DNA from: Theobroma cacao
Taxonomy: Eukaryota; Streptophyta; Magnoliopsida; Malvales; Malvaceae
Direction: 5' to 3'
DNA: 64,000 nucleotides
Assembly (NCBI RefSeq): GCF_000208745.1
Contig: NC_030850.1
Span: 19,322,275-19,386,274, forward strand
The translations under genes were made by a program, and so were the position numbers. The notes beneath the pieces are model-generated. The model saw nothing but the letters and a program-made list of their open reading frames with translations, did no database searches and had not been told where the DNA came from. Within the stretch, counting starts at the first letter, position 1. Every line of letters starts with the position of its first letter. Shown here one piece after another: positions 47,471 through 58,000 of the stretch.

Positions 47471-48432
47471 TAAGTTAGTGGTATTTAAAGAGAGGTTAAG
47501 GAGAAGTTAGCCATAAAAAGATAACTCTAAAAGAGATTCAAGAAGTTAAAAGTTGAGGCTGAAGATTGAAGATTAAAGCTGCCAATATTTGTTTTGTTTT
47601 TTCTTCCTTAGCTTTTATTATTCTTGTAACTCTTGATTGCTAAACTTCATATGTTTTTATTTATTATTGCAATTATAAGTAGCTAATTTTTTTTTATCTA
47701 GGATTGCAATTGAACTCATATGTAGTTTAAATGTTTAATCTCTTTCTTGCCTATTTTTAATGGAATTGAATTGTTTATTTCAATTTGTTCTTAATGGTTT
47801 TAATTAATTGACAACCAATTAAATTGATTTGGAAACCTAAACATAACTTGAGAGAGGGAGTTTAGAGTAGACTAAAAATTGGAATAGCATATGATCATAT
47901 TTATTTGCTTAGATGAATAAACTGATTTGTGTATAAGATAGAAATATACCAATATGTCATATGTAGCCAATATCAAAGCTTGAACTTAATGAGTCTATTT
48001 TAATTTTAATTCACACAGAAATATAGTGTTTTGATTAAAATAGATATATTTCTAAGAGTTTCGAGAGAGCCATATAGATAATTGAGGACTTTAGGTTAAA
48101 AATTCAACCTATTGTACTAAGTTAAGAGAGAGAAGTAAGATTTAGATGAAGTGTAAGGGATATCGTAAGCCTAGGTTTGTTTGAGTTAATTTTTATCCAA
48201 TTTTATTATTGCTTTGATTTTTTTTAGTTTAAATTCTTGTTAATTAGATTTATTTAATTTATAATTTATTTAGTTACCTGATTTTTTCTTTGTTTGGATA
48301 AGATTGAATTGTGTTAATTTTACTACATAGTGAAATTTTATATCAATTCTCTGTGGGATCAATACTCTACTTGCCATTATATTATTTGTTCGATATGTAT
48401 ACTTATATGAGTAAAAAATTAGAACAAGTTTT
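47471..48432 (+). repeat. Athila-like LTR (right copy), 3' portion
   Basis: Shares the block described for 22474-24031, through CTCTGTGGGATCAATACTCT and TTCGATATGTATACTT, and is followed directly by a primer site. A TATA-like GGTATTTAAAGAG is near 47479. The start of the LTR is not resolved. Confidence 0.65.
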
Positions 48433-48450
48433 TGGCACCGTTGTTGGGGA
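48433..48450 (+). other. Athila-type primer-binding site
   Basis: TGGCACCGTTGTTGGGGA, a three-base variant of TGGCGCCGTTGCCGGGGA, common to Athila/Tat elements and attributed to tRNA-Asp. Confidence 0.75.
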
Positions 48451-48651
48451 ATTATTTTCTATAATTTTTACTAATATTAATACCAAGCAAATTTAGTCTT
48501 AATTCAAACATTATTTTTCTTAATTTTAGGCATCTTTGGTCATTGTATGCAAAGGAGAAACTTGAATCTTTTTCCTGTTGATTCAGAGATAAAAAAAACT
48601 TTTAGACGACTTCAAAGGGAATATTTATAAATTTAAACTCTAAATCAGACA

Positions 48652-49375
48652 ATGGCTAAAGATAATAATAATGGCAACAATGCGTCAATCAGATTATTAA
48701 AGAAAACAAAGCCTTGCGAGATTATGTTGTTCCTCTTTTACAAAGGCTTGCATCAAAGCATTAGAAGACCTCCCATCAATGCAAAAAATTTTGAAATTAA
48801 CCCTGCTTACATTCAGATGATTCAATCTTCAATTCAGTTTGGTGAGTTACTTAATGATGATCTTAATTCTCATCTTATGAATTTCTTAAAAATTTGAGAC
48901 ACTTTTAAGTATAATGGGGTGACTGATAAGACTATCAAATTAAGACTCTTTCCTTTTTCATTGAGAGATAAGGCAAAGAGCTAGCTAAATTCACTACATA
49001 GGAAGACTTAGCTCAGAAATTCTTGGCAAAATTATTTCCACTGGCCAAGAATGTAAAGATGAGGAATGACATAACTACTTTTAAACAATTTAATGGTGAG
49101 TCCTTATATGACGCTTAGGAGCTATTTGAGGATCTTCTTAGAAAGTGCCTACACCATAGGCTTCCTTAATAGCAACAAGTTTAGACATTCTATAATGGGT
49201 TGGTAAGTTCAATCAAATCTACAATTGATGCTGTTGCTAGTGGGGCATTAATGCGTATAAATCCTAATGAAGCTTATAACTTGTTGTAAGAGATGGCTTT
49301 TAGTAATTACCAATGGCCTTCAGAAAGATGTAGTTTGAGAAAAACTGCTAATGTATAAGAGATTGATCTATTGAT
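48652..49375 (+). pseudogene. Athila/Tat-type gag (decayed)
   Basis: Reads INAKNFEINPAYIQMIQSS, then FNGVTD-type wording (TFKYNGVTDKTIKLRLFPF, SLRDKAKS) and, after several shifts, EEMAFSNYQWPSER near 49290-49325, all standard in Athila-type gag proteins. There is a stop at 48896 and several more beyond. No protease or RT of this element is present downstream. Confidence 0.8.
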
Positions 49376-49940
49376 GTAGATCTTTGGGATATTTTTGTTG
49401 TTGGACCTCATATTCTTACCAAAGTTGTTGATGATGAGAAACATATTAAAATTAGCGCAAAATGGGATGATAAGGATAAAAAGTTGATACAACTGAATCA
49501 CAAAGCTATAATAGCTATATTGTGTGCTCTTAGTGAGGACGAATTCAATAAAGTACCTATGTGTTCTTCAATAAAAGAAACTTGGGACACATTAGAAAAC
49601 TGTTATGAAGGGACAAGTCAAGTGAAGGAATGAAAGATAAGCATGTTGATACTTAACTATGAACTCTTAAAAATGAAAGATGAGGAATCCATTAAAAAAT
49701 GTTTGAAAGATTCACAAAGATCATAAGAGGACTTAAGACTTTAGAAAAAGAGTACCTTAATGCCCAGTTGGTGACGAAAATCCTTCACTACTTAGCTAAG
49801 TATTGGAGGCCTAAGGTCATTGCCATAGAAAAAGCCAAAACCCTGAATGTACTTAAGTTAGATGAGCTTCTAGGTTCTTTACTTTCTTATGAAATAACCC
49901 TCAAGCATGAGAAAGAAAGAGATGAAGTACTTAAGTTATT
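49376..49940 (+). pseudogene. Ty1/copia gag fragment (UBN2-type)
   Basis: Starts abruptly with DLWDIFVVGPHILTK, then KAIIAILCALSEDEFNKV, MCSSIKETWDTLENCYEG and, after one stop (about 49631) and one shift (about 49698), FTKIIRGLKTLEKEY and LDELLGSLLSYEITLKHE. This is the gag of copia elements such as Sireviruses. It has no start codon of its own and follows the Athila gag without a boundary repeat. Confidence 0.8.
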
Positions 49941-50330
49941 ACACATTATGTTTAAAGTGTTTAACTTAAAGAGTTCTATGTCCTAGTGAAATACAAAGAT
50001 AGAGATCAAGTTACACGCCATGTTGAAAAAAAAGTTGCTACATGTCATGTTGAAAATAAATTATTACACGTCATGCTTAAAGTGGTTAACTTAAACAATA
50101 TATATCCTAGTGAAAAAAAAAAAGTTATTACACGGCATATTGAAAAAAAAAGTTGTTACACACCGTATTGAAAAAAAGTTATTACACGTCATGTTTAAAG
50201 TGTTTAACTCTAAGAGTTTATGTCCTAGTGAAATACAAAGAAAGCGATTAAGTTACATGCCATGTTTAAATCGTACCATATTCAATAAAATTGTTGCATG
50301 GCAAGTGCATTAGAGTTGTTACATGCAGAC
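49935..50330. repeat. irregular tandem repeats of TTACACGTCATGTT-type units
   Basis: At least seven variants of TTACACGTCATGTT / TTGAAAAAAAAGTTATTACAC within 400 bp, and two larger copies of a block ending TATGTCCTAGTGAAATACAAAG (about 49976 and 50219). The array grows out of the 3' end of the copia gag fragment. Short ORFs here are repeat readings. Confidence 0.8.
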
Positions 50331-51400
50331 ATGGTGTATAACAACTCTAGGTAGTGTTCTAATTTAAAATTTCACCTATATAACTTCAACCCATCAACTT
50401 TGAGGTTTTGTGAATGTAAATTAATAAACCCAACAACATACATTGATGTCATCTTTGTTCTTTAGTTTGTAAATTGATAACGATATAGCAAGACATAAAC
50501 AGAGAGAGATAGTGATAGTGGTAAAATTAGAGAGTTGGATGATAGGAGAGAGAAATGGAGAGCACAGTAGACGAATATGGGAGAGAGAAATTGATAAAAT
50601 TAGAAATAGCTGGGTGGCGAAAGAGAAATCATGAGCATAGTAAATAGATGCTAGAGAGAGAAATTAAGAGGAAAAACTATGATAAATGGTTTAATTTATT
50701 GAAAATGACTTCAAGGGCATTTTTATCAAGTCGTGACAAAAATTGAGTAAAAACAGTTAACTTTGTATTAAGAGCTTTTTTTGGAGTGGTTTTATTAGGT
50801 TAATCATTTTTTACAATTTCTTCTTTAATTTTTGTTATGGTGCTAGATGTGACAAGTATGGCTAAACATCCAAAATTACTATTATGAAGTCACTTTTTGT
50901 AGCTAGAAATATACCATCATGCTTATGCAATGTTTTGCAAAAAGTGCAACTTATTTTGAATACTTTATACAAATTAAAGTCCATTCTGAATAACATGGTA
51001 TTCATTTCTGAATTCAAAATAATTTTTTATACATTTTGTAACAATCAATCTTTCTATATTATTCAACAAGATGAAATTAAAATGCGTGTATGATATCCAA
51101 TTTTATATTTTTTTTCTTATCATATCCAGTTTTATTTTTTTTTCTTATCATATATTTTGTACATTTTTATTTGGATTGTTGCTATAATATATAATACTAT
51201 TCAAAATTCTTAACATCAACTGTTGATAAAATTTTACAAAATCAATCCAACGCTTAAAAAAATCATGATATTTCCACAACAAAGTCTTCACCCGTTGTAA
51301 AATTGATTGCTTAATGTGGGTATCCTGGTAGTATAAGTGATTAAATTCCATTTGGAATCGGTTAATGATTGTCTTTTTGGTCAAAACCTAACAGAAAAAA
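50331..51400. other. AT-rich spacer
   Basis: No gene seen. A ~33-bp imperfect tandem duplication (TTTTTTTTCTTATCATAT phrase) lies at about 51088-51155. Confidence 0.5.
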
Positions 51401-52058
51401 TCGTATGTGCTTCCCCGTAACCCATTGCCAGTCGTATGTGGGCTTCCGCCACCCATTGCCAATCGTATGTAACCTTCCCCTAACCCATTACCACATACCC
51501 AACCCGAACCGACCCACCTCCTTATCCCCTTCTCTCTCCTGCTTTTGCCCCAAACTCCCAAGTCAGACTACATGCTCCTTGAATCTTGCTTCTCCTAAAA
51601 TTCCCAATTTTTGCTTGTCTCCTTTTTCCTTCCCTCTTGTACAGGCTTCCATAGCCTCTCCCTCTCCTCTGCATTTCTTCTTAATCTGACATCATTCTCA
51701 GACGAGTCGTCTTCAATTCTTCCTTCTCCCTGTCTTTCAGACGTGTCGCAGACTTTGGGAATTGAGACGAGTACTTTTAATTCCCTTGTCTTCTGTTTCA
51801 GTTTCAGTTATTTTCCTCTACGAACCTGTGGATCCCCTCGATTTGGTGAATTCGATCGCCAAGGATCTGCGTCTCGGATCATGAGATTCAAGTCAGAAAT
51901 CGACGGGATAAAGCAAATTCTGCAGCTCTGGTTGACCTATTGATAAAATTGAAATTTATATCTCAGGTGTATTGCTTCTCTTTTAGCCAGGGACTAGCCG
52001 TATTATATTTTGCTTCTATGAGCCTTTTCCATCATATAGTCTGCTGCATGAGTAGGTA
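51401..52058 (+). promoter_or_regulatory. ATG4 upstream region and 5' leader
   Basis: Three imperfect ~35-bp units with CCCATTGCCAGTCGTATGT (about 51420-51500) precede a CT-rich, TATA-less stretch typical of housekeeping promoters. The leader likely begins near 51.6-51.7 kb. A 5' leader intron is possible. ORFs in this stretch (51369-51943) are not conserved coding. Confidence 0.45.
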
Positions 52059-52059
52059 A
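52018..52059 (+). CDS. upstream ORF of ATG4 (13 codons)
   Basis: An ATG at 52018 reads MSLFHHIVCCMSR and stops with TAA, whose last base is the first base of the ATG4 start codon (TAATG, 52057-52061). A second in-frame ATG at 52048 gives a 3-codon version. If present in the mature leader it could modulate ATG4 translation by termination-reinitiation. Presence in mRNA is not established from sequence. Confidence 0.35.
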   Translation: MSLFHHIVCCMSR

Positions 52060-55000
52060 TGAAGGGTTTTCATGAGAAGAATGTTGCTCTAAAATGCCCT
52101 TCCAAGAGTAGTATTGATATCTCTCATAGCTCCCCATCCTCTGGATCAGAGCCAGGTCCCAGTGACTGTAAGTTCTCCAAGAGTTCTGTGTGGTCAAATT
52201 TGTTTGCATCTGCTTTCTCAATCTTTGACACATATAGTGAGTCGTCGGCTTGTGAAAAGAAGGCATTGCATGCTAGAAACAATGGGTGGACAGCAGCTGT
52301 GAAGAGAGTTGTCTCCGGTGGCTCAATGAGGAGAATTCACGAGCGTGTTTTAGGTCCAAGCAAGATTGGAATTTCTAGCTCAACTAGCGACATATGGCTT
52401 CTAGGCGTGTGCTATAAAATTTCCCAGGTGTCGTCCTCTGGCGATGTGGATGCCAGCAATGGATTAGCGGCGTTCAAACGAGATTTTTCATCACGAATAT
52501 TGATGACATATCGTAAAGGTCTTTATCATGAAGTTTGCTTTTTACAGGATGCACTTGATAACAAGATTTCTAAGTTATATAGTTACAGGTTTTGATGCTA
52601 TTGGAGACACAAAAATTACAAGTGACTTCGGCTGGGGTTGCATGCTTCGAAGTAGCCAGATGCTTGTTGCTCAGGTATATATTCATTTCATTTTATTTTC
52701 CTTTTCTCTTGAGCATGTTCAAACAAGCGCTAGGAGAGTTTGTTATGAGTTTTCATCATGAAAATTGACGTTGCTTGTTATCTTGCGTTTATCTTAGCTA
52801 TGGTTCATGTATCGTTTTCCTTCCTTGCAGGCGTTGCTTTTTCATCAATTGGGGAGATCTTGGCGAAAACCTTTGCAAAAGGTGGTGTAAATCATTTGGG
52901 ATGTCTGTTCTTGCTTATTTCCTCTAACTCATATGAGAATTAGACTCTGATAGAACTTAAAGTACATTGTGTTCTTCTCTGATGCCTTTCTGCCTATGCA
53001 GCCATTTGAGCAAGCATATATTGAGATCTTGCATCAGTTTGGTGATTCTGAGGCCACAGCTTTCTCCATTCACAATCTTGTTGAAGCTGGAAAAATTTAT
53101 GGGCTTGCTGCTGGTTCATGGGTAGGGCCATATGCCATGTGTCGCTCATGGGAGTCTCTTGCTCGCTCTAAGAGGGAGGAAAATGACCTTGAACACCAGT
53201 CACTTCCCATGGCTGTTTATGTTGTTTCTGGTGATGAAGATGGTGAGAGAGGAGGAGCTCCAGTTGTTTGCGTTGAAGATGCTTCTAGACATTGTTTTGA
53301 ATTTTCACGATGCCGAGCTGACTGGACACCTATTCTTTTACTTGTGCCCTTGGTTCTTGGACTTGACAAAGTAAATTCCAGGTTTGTGATGTTTTGACTT
53401 TCTTCATTTATAGTTTCATGATTGGTAGAGTCATCAGGCCTGATCCGTAAGGTAATCAATATCTTTGTATATATTAGCTTTGTGGTCACTGAAGTTTCCT
53501 TCAGTCATGTGCCCTGAAATATCCTGCAATCTCCAGGCCCCAACAACCATGATTGCTAAAGTTGGCAACTTCCTCGTTAAGTGTTATTGCATACTGCATA
53601 GATTCACTTAGGAATGAGAATATAGACTTTTCTTACACATAATTGATGAAAATTAATCAAATTGGCACTTTTATAAAAATTTTAGGTAACAACATGGGAT
53701 CAATTCTAGGTCAATTTGTAATAGCATGGTTGTTATTTCTAACTTTTGGTGCTTAAACTATGATTTGGTGCCATTGAAAGATGATCAGTGCATCTATTTT
53801 AGTGCAATTTCATCAGAGAATAAATAAGTTGGAGCCCTGTAGAGAATAGGTTCAGCTGAAGCAAAGAATGTTAAGACTATAGGAATCTTTAAAGCTTTGT
53901 GGATGTGAAAGAACACGTCTTTACAAGTCAATGAAGATTCTTCAGTTTTTTTTAACACCTCCTGCAGTATAATTAAAGGTCTGAGTGGGGTTTCAACGAT
54001 TGATGCTAAGACATGTTTGCTGGAATTGATTTGTAACAAAGTAATAGGTTTGGTTTGTTTCAACCAAGCATGCCAATACCAACTTCTTTAAATCATTCTT
54101 GTTTTGTTAGTGGAATTATTGGTAAGGTTTCTTGATATTGGTGTGCTTAGAAGCTTAAGAATTGTGTAGTCCAAGGACTATCTTTTGGTAAGGATTGTTT
54201 TGCTTGATTTCTTAGAATGACTTGCTTAGATTTCACATCCTTTGATATCAAATTGTAGAACTAGAAATTTAAGTTGCTATTGACAGTGTTCGGCAGTTTG
54301 TTTCAAGGAATCTCAAGTTTACTTTTTTTTGACTTCGAAGTTTTAGGCTTGAGAATTTAGCAACCTAGGAGTACTTTAGTGGTGATCAGTAAAGGTAACC
54401 ATAGGATGGCCTTGTGAAGTTGTTTGAGCTCAAAAGGTGGCTCCGTTAGGATTTATCTTGCTTTCTTGATGTTTTGCTTGTAGAGAGCACTTAACAAGAT
54501 GGATGATTTTTGTTTTTCTTCCAAAATCAAGTTCTAGATATGGGGATTAGAAGGGTTAAGAGTTTACGATGAAATGAGCATGTTGTAGAGTATAGATAAG
54601 GAATAATGAGCACAAAATAGATTCATTCAAATTTATTGACTATATTTTATTTTTTCTTCACTTTGGGATGGGCTGGGACATCTTGTTCTTCTATGTTAAG
54701 TTGGTTGAACTATTTTCTATTTTAACATTCAAACACCTTCATTTTTCTTAATATTCTTGTTATTTCATCCACGTAGTATGTTTACTTATATTGTTTTAAT
54801 AATTTATGATCTGGTTTGGAAGATCATAATTTTTCAGTTCCATGGTCAATTAAGAGTAAATATTTGGTTCTATGAAGAAATCTAATTCGTCTCAGAAAGA
54901 GGGAGAGAAAGCTCTTATCTATTACTTTTAATTGTGAAAAAGTTTGTGCTCTTATTTGTCACTTGATATACAAGATGTTATAAATAAGGATTTAGATAGT

Positions 55001-58000
55001 GCTCACAAGTTTGTGGTAGTGGCACCCTTCGCTGTCGCTATCCAACTTAATTGGAGGTGTGAATGGTGATTAACATGCATAGCAGTGTAACAAAAAAATG
55101 GTTCTAATGGGATTCTAAAGCCGTTATCAATTTTTGTTATGCCTTTATTTATTAGTTTATTTTTTAAATCAAATCAAACAGCAAACCCTACCAAATTAGA
55201 GAGAACTTATCCCAAGTCCAAGCAATTCAGTCAGAATTCAACAAATTTGAATCTCAATTAAAGTAAAAGAGGGAATTAGTTCAAGGTAAGAAAGAAATAT
55301 TCACTTAAAATTGAATTTTTTCTTCACATTTTTTAAAAATTTAAGTTGTCGATGGTTTGGAGAAAGAGCTCTCTTATAGCTTCCATGTGCATGGGCTCTA
55401 CCTTGTGTGTTGTCTCCTCTAGTATTAACTCCTTTTTTAGTGAGATAGACTTGAGAGTTGAAAATCCCTAGATGGAGAGGGTGTGAGAATGTTGAAGAAA
55501 CATTAGTGTGGTTTGCTGGGTTAGGTCATGGGTGGCTCTGCCGTTGGATGGAGAAGAAAAGTGGATAGGATTGTGGAAAAGTGGACAGAGAGAAGAAGGG
55601 GAAAATGGGGGTGGGGGATTTGGGAGGCTTTTGTCATATGTGGCATCTAAATGCCAAATTAATTTTTTGCTTTTTCTTGTTTAGGTGAAAATTTGGGAGG
55701 TAGAGGCAAATGATTGGTTGGAAATGGGTATTGGAGAAATTATTTTGATGATTTAGATGAAAATTTGAGTAGCAATGCGAGTTAATTTGTGAATTTCTTC
55801 TTTTTTCTTTTTTTGAGTATTATGTGCGTACAATCCTTTAAAAATAATTAATTTCAAACGACTATAATTTTGATTTTATTAATGTTTTTGTTTAATTAAT
55901 TATTTAAAATGCTGGGCTTGGATATTTGGCCCAATAGTAAAGTGCATGTATCCCTGCTCAAAAAGTTAGGTTTGATTCTTTATCCTGGATAATCATATCT
56001 TATCAAAAAGAAATTTTATTTGGAATGTTCACCCATTATATTTTCTAATTGAATTAGTTTATGAGCTTGACTTCATATATGTTATTTTGTCAATCATATG
56101 TATTTATAGCTTTTATGTCCATAAAATTCATGGATATCTTAGTGAACAATTTTTTAAATATTCCATATTGACTTATGAGTTTTAATTAAAAAATGTGAAG
56201 AATTTATTTTATCATATAAATGAAGAATTATAATGTCGTAAATTACTTTAAATATCATAAATAAGTGTTATTGTGGTTACAATTATTATTTACTTCATTT
56301 TTGGCAAGTTGTGGAAAATTGAAAAAAAATTCCACAACCATGATAAGTGTAACTACTGCTATTTTATCCTTTATGTCAGTAACCACAATAAACATGGCAG
56401 CAGATCGCAATTTAAACCCTGGTTATAACTTGCAGAAGCTCACTTTCATTCCATAAACCCCATCCTCTTCTCCCCAAGATTCGAACTTGAGATCTATAGG
56501 AAGAAGTCTCAAGTTAAATTGTTTGGGGTTCCCCTTTGGGATCTGCATGTTGTTTTGTTCATACATGTAATGTCTTGCTACATGTAGAAGATGCATTAAG
56601 CTTTCGGAGTGCTTGTTAAGATAATGAAATCTTTTATTATCGTTATTCAAGGTAATTGTTCCTATAAGACAAATTTTATAGGAGGTTACTTTGTATACCT
56701 ATTTTATCATTTTTTTTTTATCTAAGCAAGTTGTCTTCACCAGTTAAAACACAAATATTATAGTCACTTCGTTCTAAATTTACTAGCCTCACTTCTATTT
56801 TTAAGTGTTAAAAATATTTTCCACAGCCAGAACTTAGATATTTACTACCGAACTTCCAACTTTACCCATATAGCTAACAAGAGCTTCTAAAAGAGAGAAG
56901 ACGCTATTATGGTGAAATTTACTCATGTAATGTAATGCATTACTGTTTTTCTTAATCTTTGAGCTTTTGCAAAGAAGATAGCACTTTTGAGACAGAGGGA
57001 GAATTGCATTTGGACTTTGCTTATCTAGAGTAAGTAAAGCATGTATTATGCTTCAATGTAACATGCTTAAAAGAATCAGTTAGAACTCCGGTTTATCCTC
57101 ATAGAAACAAGTAGCATTATCATAATTGATTATGAATTGAACTTCATTTTTGCTATATGTTCTAACCACTTGGAATTTTCTTAAATTTATTATCAGGTAC
57201 ATTCCATCACTGCAAGCAACTTTCACCTTTCCTCAATGCCTTGGCATTTTGGGTGGGAAACCTGGTGCCTCTACTTACATTGTTGGTGTCCAAGAAGAAA
57301 ATGTTTTTTACCTCGATCCACATGACGTTCAACTGGTAAATTCATTGATTACTTAATGTTATTACTCATATGTTCCATTCTCTTATTCTTTCAGATGCAT
57401 TATAAGTACATAGACTTGTTAGGGAAGCTTCTTTCACTTGTTTGTTATTGTGCTGATGAATGTCTTGCCTCTTCACCAAGATTTTGGACATTTATGTGGA
57501 AAGTTATGGGAGTAAATAAGTCTTTATCTAAACCAGACATATTTTTAAGTCAGGGAATTGATTGGTATATTTGAATTCGTAAAGAATGGTTATTTGTCTG
57601 CAGTCATGATTATGAAGTGGGGGCGAAACTTAGTTTCTTAAAGCTTCAACAAGCCCTTACTGTATGGATGTAGTGTGGAAGTAGAAACAACAATCCTCTA
57701 TTTGTTTGTGAAAATTGACTTCTGGGAAGATAATTTTCCTGAAAAACTAGTATTTGTTTATGTTTGGTGCCACATGAAAAATATTTTATGGTGTTTGGAA
57801 TGTACAATGAAAAATCTAAAAAAAAAATATTAAGATTATAAAATTTTCAAAAGTATAATTTCTTAAAAATAATATAAAAATATTTCATCTTCAACATAAA
57901 ATCACACCACAAAATTTTATTATTATTTAAATTTTAGTGACCATAAATGGGCGAGGGGTTGGGTTGAGAAAGAAAGGGATGGATAAGGGAAAAGGGAAAG

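Noticed and set aside
52528..52943. Separate small genes between ATG4 exons
   Set aside because: They read through introns 1 to 3; splicing at GT-AG sites gives a continuous ATG4 protein.
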